Source: Echinicola soli
GTDB taxonomy: Bacteria; Bacteroidota; Bacteroidia; Cytophagales; Cyclobacteriaceae
Reading direction: 5' to 3'
Length of the DNA: 64,000 nucleotides
Assembly (NCBI RefSeq): GCF_006575665.1
Contig: NZ_CP041253.1
Coordinates: forward strand, 563,501-627,500
A model generated the notes under the pieces. It saw nothing but the letters and a program-made list of their open reading frames with translations. It searched no databases and was not told the origin of the DNA. Positions 43,893-52,948 of the stretch are shown here, in pieces. The first letter of the stretch is position 1. Every line of letters starts with the position of its first letter. A program made the position numbers and the translations under genes.

Positions 43893-44363
43893 ATGGCAAC
43901 TAACGAAATTGGATTAAAAGTAAAAGATAGCAAAGTACTATCTGCCAAACTCAATAAACTGCTGGCGAACTACGAAATCTATTACCAAAACCTAAGGAAC
44001 TTTCACTGGAATGTCTCTGGCCCCAACTTCTTCGAACTACACGCCAAATTCGAAGAACTGTACAATGAAGCCAATGAAGCCATTGACGAAACAGCCGAAA
44101 GGATTCTTACGCTGGGCGAAAGGCCTTTGAGCTCATTTGCAGAGTACATCGAAGAAGCAGCCATCAAGGAAGCCAAAAAAGTAACCGATCCTAAAAGCAT
44201 GGTGGAAAGTGTCAGGGACAACCTTAACACGCTGCTGACACTGGAACGAGAAACATTGGAAATTGCCAGTTCTCAAGGAGATGAGGGCACCGTCACCCTG
44301 ATGAGCGATTATATCACATCAAAGGAAAAAGTGGTCTGGATGCTTTCCGCTTACCTCAGATAA
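43893..44363 (+). CDS. dps: Dps-family ferritin-like DNA protection protein
   Basis: A 156-residue Dps protein that forms 12-mers, stores iron and shields DNA from peroxide. The ferroxidase ligands are in the family signature NFHWNVSGPNFFELHAKFEELYNE at about residues 37-60, with the paired His and acidic residues, followed by DETAERILTLGERP near 70. The N-terminal lysine-rich tail (KVKDSKVLSAKLNK) may bind DNA. It is monocistronic, with a terminator after it and a peroxide-regulator-like site upstream. Confidence 0.94.
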   Translation: MATNEIGLKVKDSKVLSAKLNKLLANYEIYYQNLRNFHWNVSGPNFFELHAKFEELYNEANEAIDETAERILTLGERPLSSFAEYIEEAAIKEAKKVTDPKSMVESVRDNLNTLLTLERETLEIASSQGDEGTVTLMSDYITSKEKVVWMLSAYLR

Positions 44364-44365
44364 AA

Positions 44366-44398
44366 AAAAGCTGCCGATTTCATGGCAGCTTTTTCTAT
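44366..44398 (+). terminator. Rho-independent terminator of dps
   Basis: AAAAGCTGCC (44366-44375) pairs with GGCAGCTTTT (44384-44393), followed by T-rich sequence. Confidence 0.9.
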
Positions 44399-44461
44399 TT
44401 TGTCAAATATAATCTTTGTTCTTTCTTCTTGACTCTTGACTTTAATCTTGATACTTATTAT

Positions 44462-45772
44462 TCAGTTATTCTGCTTTATCCACTTCCAAAGCATCTTGTA
44501 ATTCACTTTGGTACCATGTACCAAAATACCTATCCGATAGATCTTAGCAGCCACCCAAGTGGTGAACAAGAACCCTAGGATAAGCAGTACCATGGACACT
44601 GCCAAGTCAAAAAATGGAATCCCAAAACTTGCACGCCCCACCATCGAAATCGGAGATGTGAACGGAATCACAGACAACCAAAAGCTCACCTTGCTTTCCG
44701 GATCATCAAGCACAAATATAAACAACCCAAAATAACTCGCTATCAGCGGAATGGTCACAGGAAACATAAACTGCTGGGCATCACCAGGTGAGTCTACTGC
44801 CGCACCAATTGCTGCGAAAAAAGCCCCGTACAGCAAGTATCCCCCAAGAAAATAAAACAGAAATGTAAGCACCAGCTCCACAAAGTCTATTCCTTGGATC
44901 ACCTGAAACACTTGAGCCATTTCACTGGACTGTATCATCGTTTGAGCAGCTCCAGGATTGGCCATTTCCAGTGCTTGCTGCTGGGGCATCTGCATCCCAA
45001 AATACCCCATCACCACCATAGACACCGTAGAGATCAGCACTATCCAAATCAGAAATTGGGTCAACCCTACTGCCCCTATCCCGATGATCTTCCCCAGCAT
45101 CAGTTGAAAGGGTTTTATGGATGAGACAAGTATTTCGATAATCCTACTGGACTTCTCTTCTATGACCCCTTGCATGATCTGAGTCCCATAAACAAAGATG
45201 AAGGTATAAATCAAAATCCCCAGAAAAAATCCGAGACCGTAGTTCACTCCTGCATTGGCCACTTTCTCATTGCCTCCTTCCTCCAAGGTAATGGAACTGA
45301 TAGAAACCGGTGTTTTGATGTTTCTGATCACATTAGGGTCGATACCAAGTTCATATAGCCTTATTTCACCTATCCTGTTGCTCAACTTCTCTTCCAAGTC
45401 TCCTACCAAACCGACACTGGGTGTTTTTTTGGAATAGAAGCGAATACCCGCCGGTGAATTCACATCTACCTTAGGGATATACAAAAAGCCAAAACGATCG
45501 CCATCTTGGACGAGCTGCTTGGCTTCTTCTTGCGGAAGCGATGAATAAGAAAAAGCGTATTCTCCATTACTTTCTATAAAAAATCGGTCGCTTTCATCAA
45601 CCACCTCTATGATCTTTAAGGCATCTCCTCCTTCATCACTAAGTGAAATCCATAAAAACACCCCAAGTATCGCCGGGAAAATCAGCGGGGTTATTAGCGT
45701 AGCGAGTAAAAACGATTTCTTTCTGACTCTAGCCAAATATTCCCGTTTGATCACCAAAAAGACCTTACTCAT
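44462..45772 (-). CDS. ABC-2 type exporter permease
   Basis: A 436-residue membrane protein of the ABC-2/NatB type. The N-terminal helix (residues 20-42, SFLLATLITPLIFPAILGVFLWI) is followed by a periplasmic domain of about 150 residues and five or six further helices after residue 180 (GLGFFLGILIYTFIFVYGTQIMQGVIEEKSSRIIEILVSSI is the typical gating region). It is encoded by a gene overlapping the stop of the ATPase gene by 4 bases. The pair probably exports sodium, a drug or a peptide; the substrate cannot be read from the sequence. Confidence 0.9.
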   Translation of the reverse strand: MSKVFLVIKREYLARVRKKSFLLATLITPLIFPAILGVFLWISLSDEGGDALKIIEVVDESDRFFIESNGEYAFSYSSLPQEEAKQLVQDGDRFGFLYIPKVDVNSPAGIRFYSKKTPSVGLVGDLEEKLSNRIGEIRLYELGIDPNVIRNIKTPVSISSITLEEGGNEKVANAGVNYGLGFFLGILIYTFIFVYGTQIMQGVIEEKSSRIIEILVSSIKPFQLMLGKIIGIGAVGLTQFLIWIVLISTVSMVVMGYFGMQMPQQQALEMANPGAAQTMIQSSEMAQVFQVIQGIDFVELVLTFLFYFLGGYLLYGAFFAAIGAAVDSPGDAQQFMFPVTIPLIASYFGLFIFVLDDPESKVSFWLSVIPFTSPISMVGRASFGIPFFDLAVSMVLLILGFLFTTWVAAKIYRIGILVHGTKVNYKMLWKWIKQNN

Positions 45773-46668
45773 TGCTCATTTTCCTTTACTTTTTGAATAA
45801 AAATTTCCTCAATCGTAGGAATCCGCTCCTCGAAGCCTACGACTTCTCCATACCCCATCATCTCCCTTAGCAGGTCGTTTGGTGAGGCACTTTCCAACTT
45901 GACATCAAATGACGTTATTCCGTATTCGATTTTACTGTTAAAGCACCTGTCTGGCAGATTGACGTCAATTCCCTGAAACTTCACCTTAAATACATTTGAA
46001 CGGGATTGGTCTTTTATCTGTGAAAGAGGGCCATCCAACACTTTATGGGATTTATTGATCATGGCGATATGATCACATAACAGCTCTACGGACTCCATCC
46101 GGTGTGTACTCAGCATCACCGTGGTTCCCTTTTCCTTTAAGGTTAACATCTCGTTTTTGATGATTTCCGCATTGACCGGATCAAAACCAGAAAAAGGCTC
46201 ATCCAAAATCAAAATCTCTGGATCATGGATTACGGTGGCGATGAACTGCACTTTTTGGGCCATACCTTTAGACAGGTCTTCTATCTTCTTTTCGGACCAA
46301 GCCTGAATGTCCAACTTCTTCAGCCAGCCACCTACTTTGGTTCTTGCCTCATGTCCACTCAGCCCTTTTAATCGGGCAAAATAAATGAGCTGGTCTCTCA
46401 CTTTCATTCTTTTATATAGACCGCGTTCTTCTGGCAGATAACCGATGTTTTTGATATGCCTGGGACTTAATGGTTCCCCTTTTAGGTATACCGAACCACT
46501 GTCTCCATCGATAATTTGGTTAATAATGCGAATCAGGGTGGTCTTTCCGGCTCCATTTGGCCCCAAAAGGCCAAAAACACCTCCTTCAGGCACTACTAGA
46601 TCCACATCGGTAAGTGCAGCATGGTCGCCATACCGCTTATTTAACCCATCTATTTTAAGAATTTCCAA
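45769..46668 (-). CDS. ABC transporter ATP-binding protein
   Basis: A 299-residue ATPase partner of the ABC-2 permease. I prefer the TTG start at 46668 (LEILKIDGLNKRYGDHAALTDV), which begins directly with the ABC core; the longer frame from 46707 adds 13 residues. Walker A is GLLGPNGAGKTTLIRI, the Q-loop region is IGYLPEERGLYKRM, the signature is LSKGMAQKVQF, and Walker B is ILILDEPFSGFDPVN, with the H-loop STHRMES. A DUF4162-type C-terminal domain follows. It is the upstream gene of the exporter operon, overlapping the permease start by 4 bases. Confidence 0.94.
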   Translation of the reverse strand: MEILKIDGLNKRYGDHAALTDVDLVVPEGGVFGLLGPNGAGKTTLIRIINQIIDGDSGSVYLKGEPLSPRHIKNIGYLPEERGLYKRMKVRDQLIYFARLKGLSGHEARTKVGGWLKKLDIQAWSEKKIEDLSKGMAQKVQFIATVIHDPEILILDEPFSGFDPVNAEIIKNEMLTLKEKGTTVMLSTHRMESVELLCDHIAMINKSHKVLDGPLSQIKDQSRSNVFKVKFQGIDVNLPDRCFNSKIEYGITSFDVKLESASPNDLLREMMGYGEVVGFEERIPTIEEIFIQKVKENEQ

Positions 46669-46743
46669 ACTTGCATGATTTAAACCCCAAGAAATTATTA
46701 ACAACAAAAATAAGGGCTAATCCCTAATCCCCAAGGCATTCTG

Positions 46744-47637
46744 CTACTTTAAGACCAGAGACCCGACAGACACATCAATTTCAAAAGTAATCAGGTTTTT
46801 AGCATCTTCTTGGTAGCCCTTGCTGGCATATACTTTATCACTGAGCTCTTTGAGGTAGCTAGGGAGTTCTTTTCGGCACATGGCCGTAGAGTTTATTTTT
46901 ACCAAATATGGGTATTGGGGGGCTGGGAGTAAAATGTATACGGCACCTGCTCCTACAGTAGTTGCAATATGGCAGGGCTTATCCCCTTCAAAATGCTCCT
47001 CAAAGTTAAGGTTGACCTTCCCATAGTTCACTTCAAAAATCATATTCCGGGCATTGGCATGAGTCATATTTACACCATCCACGGTACCCATGTTTACCTT
47101 TACCAACATGGTGTCCATTTCAGTCAGGTTTCCTGCTTCCTTCATATAATTAAGGGACACATCTGCCGTAGCGGTGGTGATTTTACACCGCTTGACCTTC
47201 AAATTACTCAGGTCGACATTGGCCTGGCCGATGCCAAAGTGCAGGTCAAGTAAATAAGCATATTTATCACTGAGCCCCACTTCCCAGGTATGATCAAAGT
47301 CCCCTTCACTCGTAGCAAAAAGTTTTGAAGAGAGGCTTTTCCCAAAACTCTCCTGCTCCACATCCGAATGGTTAAGGTCGGCAGTCAGTACTCGATCCTT
47401 GATAGTATAAGCAAAATCGGGAAGGATGTTCACCTTGGAAAGATGGGAATGGATCATGACAGGATCATTGATGTACATCTTATTGACATCTGCCACACCC
47501 TTATAGGACGAGAAATTTAGCTGCACCAAATCAAACCCGTTTTTCTCCTCCACCACAAATTCCTTTACGATTTGGGCCACCGCTACTTCCTGGAGCATTG
47601 ACGTAAAGAAGATGATTAAGCACAATCTATTCAACAT
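46744..47637 (-). CDS. Exported protein of unknown function, possible beta-helix (LiaF/DUF4097-like)
   Basis: A 297-residue exported protein with a signal peptide (residues 1-22, ending VAVAQ). The body is a run of short beta strands, e.g. YLLDLHFGIGQANVDLSNLKVKRCKITTATADVSLNY and MLVKVNMGTVDGVNMTHANARNMIFEVNYGKVNLNFEE, like the right-handed beta-helix of LiaF/DUF4097 proteins. Enzyme motifs are absent. It lies on the same strand upstream of the ABC exporter genes, 75 bases before them, so it may share their function. Confidence 0.65.
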   Translation of the reverse strand: MLNRLCLIIFFTSMLQEVAVAQIVKEFVVEEKNGFDLVQLNFSSYKGVADVNKMYINDPVMIHSHLSKVNILPDFAYTIKDRVLTADLNHSDVEQESFGKSLSSKLFATSEGDFDHTWEVGLSDKYAYLLDLHFGIGQANVDLSNLKVKRCKITTATADVSLNYMKEAGNLTEMDTMLVKVNMGTVDGVNMTHANARNMIFEVNYGKVNLNFEEHFEGDKPCHIATTVGAGAVYILLPAPQYPYLVKINSTAMCRKELPSYLKELSDKVYASKGYQEDAKNLITFEIDVSVGSLVLK

Positions 47638-47681
47638 ACGAATAACCTACGGAACGATGGTGAAAAGGTTGGCTTAGTCAT

Positions 47682-47712
47682 AAAAAAAGCCGGATTTTTT
47701 TTCCGGCTTGTG
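47682..47712 (-). terminator. Rho-independent terminator of the grpE-dnaJ operon
   Basis: AAGCCGG (47687-47693) pairs with CCGGCTT (47703-47709). Read leftward it runs into TTTTTTT, ending the grpE-dnaJ transcript. Confidence 0.85.
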
Positions 47713-47730
47713 GTATTGCTAAACTGTATT

Positions 47731-48843
47731 TTAAAAGAACTCTTTCATTTTATCAAAGAATGTCTTCTCATATTTCCCCGGTGCAGGGATAAAATTCTCT
47801 GATTCCCTCAATGATTCTAACTTTTCTTTTTCTTCTTTGGTCAGTTGCTGAGGCGTCCATACGTTTACGTGGATCAGTTCATCACCCCGGCCAAAGCCAT
47901 TGAGGTCTTTGATGCCCTTACCTTTTAGGCGCAGGATCTTTCCACTTTGCGTACCGGGATCCAATTTGATCTTCACCTTGCTTTCGATGGTAGGTACTTC
48001 TATGTGTGCCCCCAATGCAGCATCCACAAAGTTCACATAAAGATCATACACCACATTATTGCCATCACGTTGGAGAATATCATGCTCTATTTCTTCGATC
48101 ACGATAAGTAAATCTCCGGCTACTCCGCCAGGAATTTCATTTCCTTTACCGGACATGCTGAGCTGCATTCCATCGGCCACACCTGATGGAATATTGATCG
48201 GAATAACTTCCTCCTTCAGGATCAACCCTCTTGCATCGGCGTGATCTGGCTTCTTATCGATGATCTGACCAGTACCTCCACAATTGGGGCAAGCACTTGC
48301 CGACACCATTTGGCCCAGCATGGTATTGACTACCTTTTTGACCTGGCCAGCACCTTGACAGGTCGAGCAGGTCTTAAAAGACACGCCGTCCGCTACTATA
48401 TGGCGCTTGACTTTGATCTTTTTCTCTACGCCATTGGCGACTTCTTTTAGATTGACTTTCAGCTTCACACGGAGGTTGGTACCTTTTCGCATACGACGAC
48501 CGCCTCCACGACCTCCACCAAAGAAGGACTCAAAACCGCCGCCGCCGCCGAAGATGTCTCCAAACTGCGAGAAGATATCGTCCATGTTCATACCGCCGCC
48601 ACCAAAGCCGGCATTACCACTTACGCCTTGATGGCCAAACTGGTCGTAACGCTGCTTTTTCTCGGGGTTACTGAGCACTTCGTAAGCTTCAGCTGCCTCT
48701 TTGAATTTTTCTTCGGCTTCTTCGTTTCCGGGGTTTTTGTCGGGATGATACTTCAAGGCCATCTTACGATAGGCCTTTTTGATTTCATCTGCACCGGCTC
48801 CTTTGGAAAGCCCTAATACTTCATAATAGTCTCTCTTTGCCAT
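47731..48843 (-). CDS. dnaJ: Chaperone protein DnaJ
   Basis: A 370-residue type I DnaJ (Hsp40) that delivers unfolded proteins to DnaK. The J domain is residues 4-70 with the HPD motif in YHPDKNPGN, then a glycine-rich linker (residues 75-115), then the zinc-finger domain with CSTCQGAGQ and CPNCGGTGQ repeats; the first and last CxxCxGxG units are degraded, so only two typical repeats remain. The C-terminal substrate domain ends near [11 protein letters not shown]. It follows grpE by 6 bases in one operon. Confidence 0.96.
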   Translation of the reverse strand: MAKRDYYEVLGLSKGAGADEIKKAYRKMALKYHPDKNPGNEEAEEKFKEAAEAYEVLSNPEKKQRYDQFGHQGVSGNAGFGGGGMNMDDIFSQFGDIFGGGGGFESFFGGGRGGGRRMRKGTNLRVKLKVNLKEVANGVEKKIKVKRHIVADGVSFKTCSTCQGAGQVKKVVNTMLGQMVSASACPNCGGTGQIIDKKPDHADARGLILKEEVIPINIPSGVADGMQLSMSGKGNEIPGGVAGDLLIVIEEIEHDILQRDGNNVVYDLYVNFVDAALGAHIEVPTIESKVKIKLDPGTQSGKILRLKGKGIKDLNGFGRGDELIHVNVWTPQQLTKEEKEKLESLRESENFIPAPGKYEKTFFDKMKEFF

Positions 48844-48849
48844 AATATC

Positions 48850-49437
48850 TTAAGATCCAATGACTACCTTGGCAAACCTTACTACTTTGTCACCAAGCTT
48901 ATAGCCTTTTTCCACCACATCTATTACTTTACCCTTCATATCTTCTGAGGGGGCAGGAATCTGGGTAATGGCCTCTTGGGTATCAGCGTCAAATTCTTTA
49001 CCGATCAAATCTTCCATGGCCGTCAACCCCTTTGCCTCCAACAGCTTCAGCAGCTTATTGTAGATCAATAAACTACCTTCCAGCGTCTTGCTATCTCCAG
49101 TTTCTTTTTCCTCAGCTTTTATCGCTCTTTCAAAATCATCCACCACAGGGATCAAATCTTTCAACACATCCTCAGAAGCTGTCTTGATCAATTCCAGACG
49201 CTCCTTGGAAGTCCGCCTCCTGTAATTTTCAAACTCTGAATAAAGCCTTAAATATTTTTCCTTCAATTCCTGACTTTCCGCTTTAAGTTGCTCTTCGACT
49301 GACAATTCTTCAGCAGGCTGTTCTTCTGCACCTTGCTCTGCAGGCTGTTCTTCACTCCTTGCAGTACCTTCTTCGTTTTTCACTTCTTGGTTTTGTGCGT
49401 CTACTTGCTCTTCTGCGGCTAATTTTTCCTTATTCAT
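48850..49437 (-). CDS. grpE: Nucleotide exchange factor GrpE
   Basis: A 195-residue GrpE that exchanges ADP for ATP on DnaK. The start at 49437 is decided by a strong Shine-Dalgarno sequence AAAGGAGA 5 bases upstream; a frame from 49470 would be longer. The N-terminal 60 residues are very acidic and disordered (EEQPAEQGAEEQPAEELSVEEQ), followed by the long coiled-coil (LKAESQELKEKYLRLYSEFENYRRRT) and the beta domain with EDLIGKEFDADTQEAITQIPAP. It is the first gene of the grpE-dnaJ operon, just after obgE. An ACAAACTGACATT sequence upstream resembles one before hsp20. Confidence 0.95.
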   Translation of the reverse strand: MNKEKLAAEEQVDAQNQEVKNEEGTARSEEQPAEQGAEEQPAEELSVEEQLKAESQELKEKYLRLYSEFENYRRRTSKERLELIKTASEDVLKDLIPVVDDFERAIKAEEKETGDSKTLEGSLLIYNKLLKLLEAKGLTAMEDLIGKEFDADTQEAITQIPAPSEDMKGKVIDVVEKGYKLGDKVVRFAKVVIGS

Positions 49438-49545
49438 ATCTCCTTTTGAATAACTATCTTGCTCTAACATATGATATAGATTTCACTCATACTCCTGATC
49501 GGTCATCAATTAGTTTGCCACTTTGCCTACCATGACAAACTGACA

Positions 49546-50538
49546 TTATCCAACGATTGCTGCATAGACCGTGTCTTTCAGCTTGTCAAGGTTATATTGG
49601 CTTACAGATGAAATAAAGAGACTTGGAACTCCTTCAGGAAGGTCCGCTTTCATTTCTTCCATCAATTCCTCATCCAGCATATCTGCTTTGGAAACTGCCA
49701 AGATCCTTCTTTTGTCCAATAACTCTGGATTATATTCCTTCAGTTCATTAAGAAGAATAGTATATTGCTCTTTTATGCTATCTGCATCTGCGGGCACCAG
49801 GAATAACAAAATGGAATTTCGCTCTATATGCCTGAGAAATCTCAGCCCAAGCCCTCTGCCATCAGAGGCACCCTCAATTATCCCTGGGATGTCAGCCATC
49901 ACAAAAGACCTGTCATCGCGGTAACTCACCACACCAAGATTTGGCACCAGGGTCGTAAAAGGATAATCTCCGATTTCCGGCTTGGCTGCAGATATGGTCG
50001 AAAGCAAGGTGGACTTACCGGCATTTGGAAATCCTACCAGCCCCACATCTGCCAACAGCTTAAGTTCAAGAATGATCCATTCTTCGATTCCCTCTTCCCC
50101 TGGCTGGGCGTAATGGGGAGCCTGGTTAGTGGAAGTTTTAAAGTGGTCGTTACCTAGACCACCCCTGCCGCCTTTTGTCAAAACCACCTCTTCCCCATCT
50201 GCAGTGATCTCAAACCGCACTTCTTGGGTTTCAGCATCCTTGGCCACCGTACCTAGCGGCACCTCTAACACGACATCTTCTCCGTCCTTTCCACTCCTTC
50301 GGCCACCTTCTCCGCCTTTGCCATTTTGGGCGATGATGTGCTTCCTATATTTAAGGTGCAACAAGGTCCAAAGCTGTGAATTTCCCCTGAGGATAATATG
50401 GCCTCCCCTGCCTCCATCACCTCCATCAGGGCCACCTTTGGGAACGTGCTTCTCTCTCCTGAAGTGGGCAGCACCAGCTCCTCCCGCCCCAGACCTGGAG
50501 CAAAACTTCACATAATCTATAAAATTCGAATCTGCCAC
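49546..50538 (-). CDS. obgE: GTPase Obg/CgtA
   Basis: A 330-residue Obg GTPase that assists 50S ribosome assembly. The N-terminal glycine-rich Obg fold covers residues 1-158 ([35 protein letters not shown], then [22 protein letters not shown]). The G domain has [16 protein letters not shown], the DYPFTTL switch, [16 protein letters not shown] and the AVSKADM specificity motif. The C-terminal extension seen in some bacteria is absent. It lies upstream of grpE on the same strand. Confidence 0.96.
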   Translation of the reverse strand: MADSNFIDYVKFCSRSGAGGAGAAHFRREKHVPKGGPDGGDGGRGGHIILRGNSQLWTLLHLKYRKHIIAQNGKGGEGGRRSGKDGEDVVLEVPLGTVAKDAETQEVRFEITADGEEVVLTKGGRGGLGNDHFKTSTNQAPHYAQPGEEGIEEWIILELKLLADVGLVGFPNAGKSTLLSTISAAKPEIGDYPFTTLVPNLGVVSYRDDRSFVMADIPGIIEGASDGRGLGLRFLRHIERNSILLFLVPADADSIKEQYTILLNELKEYNPELLDKRRILAVSKADMLDEELMEEMKADLPEGVPSLFISSVSQYNLDKLKDTVYAAIVG

Positions 50539-50629
50539 TTTTCTATTGCTTATTCCTCTGAAATAAAAGAGGCTAAGAAAAACTCTTAGCCAATATTAAA
50601 TTTTCACAAAGGTACGATTATTTTCGGTT

Positions 50630-51202
50630 TTAATACTGATCGATTACCGCACAGATCTTATCAAAAATTTCGTCGATCCCCCCAACACCATGAATGGTGG
50701 AAAGCTTCCCTTGCTTTTCATAATAGGAAGCTACTGGCAGAGTTTCTTCTTTATACACTTTTATCCTTGTATTGATCTTCTCCTCATCCTGATCATCTAC
50801 CCTTCCTGAAGTTTTTCCCCTGTGACGGATTCGCTCTTTCAATTCCTCCTCCGGTACTTCCAGGGCAATCATACCAGCAATACTCAGGTCCTTTTCCTCA
50901 AGCAACTTATCCAATGCCTCTGCCTGGGCCACCGTACGGGGAAAACCATCCAAAATAAAACCTTTGGCTCCTACTGTAGTTTTAATTTTATCATCCACCA
51001 TGCCAATCACCACTTCATCAGGTACTAACCGGCCCTCATCCATATATTTTCTGGCCAGCTTGCCCAACTCAGTCCCTTCACCTAGATGCTTTCTGAACAA
51101 ATCCCCCGTAGAAATGTGCTCCAATTCATATTTTGCAATGAGCTTTTCACTTTGCGTCCCCTTACCGGCGCCCGGAGGGCCAAATAATACGATGTTTAGC
51201 AT
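50630..51202 (-). CDS. adk: Adenylate kinase
   Basis: A 190-residue adenylate kinase that interconverts AMP and ATP with 2 ADP. The P-loop is GPPGAGKGTQSEKL at residues 7-20; the AMP-binding region is STGDLFRKHLGEGTELGKLARKYMDEGRLVPDEVV; the FILDGFPRTVAQAEAL motif lies near residue 82 and the short LID with GRVDDQDE near 130. This is the short-LID form without zinc-binding cysteines. It sits between obgE and hpt on the same strand. Confidence 0.96.
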   Translation of the reverse strand: MLNIVLFGPPGAGKGTQSEKLIAKYELEHISTGDLFRKHLGEGTELGKLARKYMDEGRLVPDEVVIGMVDDKIKTTVGAKGFILDGFPRTVAQAEALDKLLEEKDLSIAGMIALEVPEEELKERIRHRGKTSGRVDDQDEEKINTRIKVYKEETLPVASYYEKQGKLSTIHGVGGIDEIFDKICAVIDQY

Positions 51203-51244
51203 GATTTATAGTTTGGTTAATACAGTGTTTTAGGGAATCCCCCG

Positions 51245-51772
51245 TCACGTTAGTTGATATATTTCTCTTAGGTTACGGCCATAGCCATCGTAATCCAATC
51301 CATAGCCGACCACAAATTTATTTGGAATCTCAAACCCCACATAGTCCACTTCAACATCTGTCGCCAAAGCTTCTGGCTTCAGCAATAGACTAACGACAGA
51401 TATACTAGCTGGTGACTTTTCCTTGAGCAGCTCAATCAGATACTCCATGCTTCTACCTGTATCCACGATATCCTCCACGATGATAATATGCCTATTACCC
51501 ACCTCCTCCTTTAAGCCTACCAATTCCCGAACATTTCCGGTTGACTGCATGGCTTCATATGAAGCAATCTTTATAAAAGATACTTCCAGCGGAACCGACA
51601 TCTCTTTCATGAGGTCTGACAGGAACATGAATGCGCCATTCAGAATGCCCAAAACGAGGGGGTGTTTACCATCATAATCCTCAGACAGAGCCCTTCCCAG
51701 TGCCTTCACTCTCACGTCCAGCTGTTCCTCTGACAGGTACGGCTCAAACTCCTTGTCTTTTACCTTTAGCAT
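51245..51772 (-). CDS. hpt: Hypoxanthine phosphoribosyltransferase
   Basis: A 175-residue type I phosphoribosyltransferase that makes IMP/GMP from hypoxanthine/guanine and PRPP. The PRPP loop is HIIIVEDIVDTGRSMEYLIELL near residue 100, with the acidic pair ED and the DTG loop. VDYVGFEIPNKFVVGYGLDYDGYGRNL near residue 145 is the purine-binding and C-terminal signature of HPRT. It lies 42 bases upstream of adk on the same strand, grouping purine salvage with adenylate kinase. Confidence 0.94.
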   Translation of the reverse strand: MLKVKDKEFEPYLSEEQLDVRVKALGRALSEDYDGKHPLVLGILNGAFMFLSDLMKEMSVPLEVSFIKIASYEAMQSTGNVRELVGLKEEVGNRHIIIVEDIVDTGRSMEYLIELLKEKSPASISVVSLLLKPEALATDVEVDYVGFEIPNKFVVGYGLDYDGYGRNLREIYQLT

Positions 51773-51859
51773 ATTACAATAAAAAAGCCCCGACTCCAGG
51801 GCGCTACAAATATAGAAAATTTTCGTTTGTGCTTCCTAATTTGAAAGCCAAAGACTTAC

Positions 51860-52777
51860 CTACAGGCGAGCCATCAGGTATTTGTACAATTGAATCATCG
51901 CTTCCAGGTCTTTTAGCGATACTTTTTCATACGGTGTATGGACATTATCCTCTGCAGCTCCAATAAAACACCAATCCACCAAAAAGGGGCTCATTTGAAC
52001 CTCACGGCCATCACTTCCTCCGGCACCCTCTACTTCCAGTTGGTAGGGAATACCACTTTCTTCTGCCAAACGGACTATTTTGTCCGTAAATACTTTCCTT
52101 GGGATAAATTGATCCCTGAGCGATATGGCTACCCCCTCATGGTGGCGGACACCTTCGGTCACCCAGGTGATATCTGATATTAAGGCCTGCTTCACTCCCC
52201 ACTGTTCATTCACATACTTCATCAGGAAAGGGACACTTCCCCCTCCATGCTCCTCATACGTGGAAAACACGACCACCCCATCTTCCAAATCCTCACACAA
52301 GCGTAGGGCATTATAGACCCCCAGTCGATTATCCAGATAAGCTGCCTGGATAAATCCATCCTCCATGGAGATATTTTGTTCATATGATAGATTAGTACCG
52401 GGGACTATTCCCCTTGGGAAATCATGGGTAACATCTCCATCTTGGATCTTCACTTTACAGGCAATAGGCCCCCTGGCATCCTCTCCTACCAGCGCGTCAC
52501 CATCCTGCACATCTGGACCACCTATAGGCACTAATTGATTCTCATACCTGCTGGTAAAGCCGATTGTATCCATATGTGCAAAAACCACCGTACGTGGATT
52601 CCCAAATTTTAAGATAATGTTATCATGAAATCTTTCTCCAAAAAGAACCTCCGGCATAACCTTCCAGTCACTTCTCCGTTTATGTACATAATCAACTATA
52701 AAAGCAGAAAAGGCATGTTCATCTCCAGAAACTCCTCTTTTTTCGAGGATTTCAATCAGAAAATCAAGGTTTGGCAT
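51860..52777 (-). CDS. M42-type zinc aminopeptidase/peptidase
   Basis: A 305-residue metallopeptidase with the M42/M20 aminopeptidase layout. The metal ligands appear in VVFAHMDTIGF near residue 67 (His-x-Asp), AAYLDNRLGVYNAL near 142 (bridging Asp), STYEEHGGGSVP near 170 (Glu-Glu base and ligand), DITWVTEG near 195 and the C-terminal EDNVHTPYEKV near 280 (His). All five ligand positions are occupied, so it should be active. It lies just upstream of hpt on the same strand. The substrate peptide is unknown. Confidence 0.85.
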   Translation of the reverse strand: MPNLDFLIEILEKRGVSGDEHAFSAFIVDYVHKRRSDWKVMPEVLFGERFHDNIILKFGNPRTVVFAHMDTIGFTSRYENQLVPIGGPDVQDGDALVGEDARGPIACKVKIQDGDVTHDFPRGIVPGTNLSYEQNISMEDGFIQAAYLDNRLGVYNALRLCEDLEDGVVVFSTYEEHGGGSVPFLMKYVNEQWGVKQALISDITWVTEGVRHHEGVAISLRDQFIPRKVFTDKIVRLAEESGIPYQLEVEGAGGSDGREVQMSPFLVDWCFIGAAEDNVHTPYEKVSLKDLEAMIQLYKYLMARL

Positions 52778-52867
52778 AGTTTATGAATGATTAGTTCTGC
52801 AAATTTGGGATAATTTCTCCTAAAACAAATAGTAAAAAATTTATAGTTATTGAATAAAAAATTTACA

Positions 52868-52898
52868 TTTGCATTACAGTTATTAGTTACTAAGTTTG
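52868..52898 (+). promoter_or_regulatory. Strong consensus promoter of the OmpA gene
   Basis: TTTG (52868-52871), a 19-base spacer and TAAGTTTG (52891-52898) match the Bacteroidota consensus TTTG-N19-TAnnTTTG exactly. The leader would be about 45 bases, AT-rich and with a long A/T run. Confidence 0.75.
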
Positions 52899-52948
52899 GA
52901 TTTAAATTAATTAAACACTTAATTTTGAAAAAAAATTTTTTTTAAATC

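Noticed and set aside
49471..49545. A CIRCE heat-shock operator before grpE
   Set aside because: The TTAGCACTC-N9-GAGTGCTAA inverted repeat is not present in the gap.
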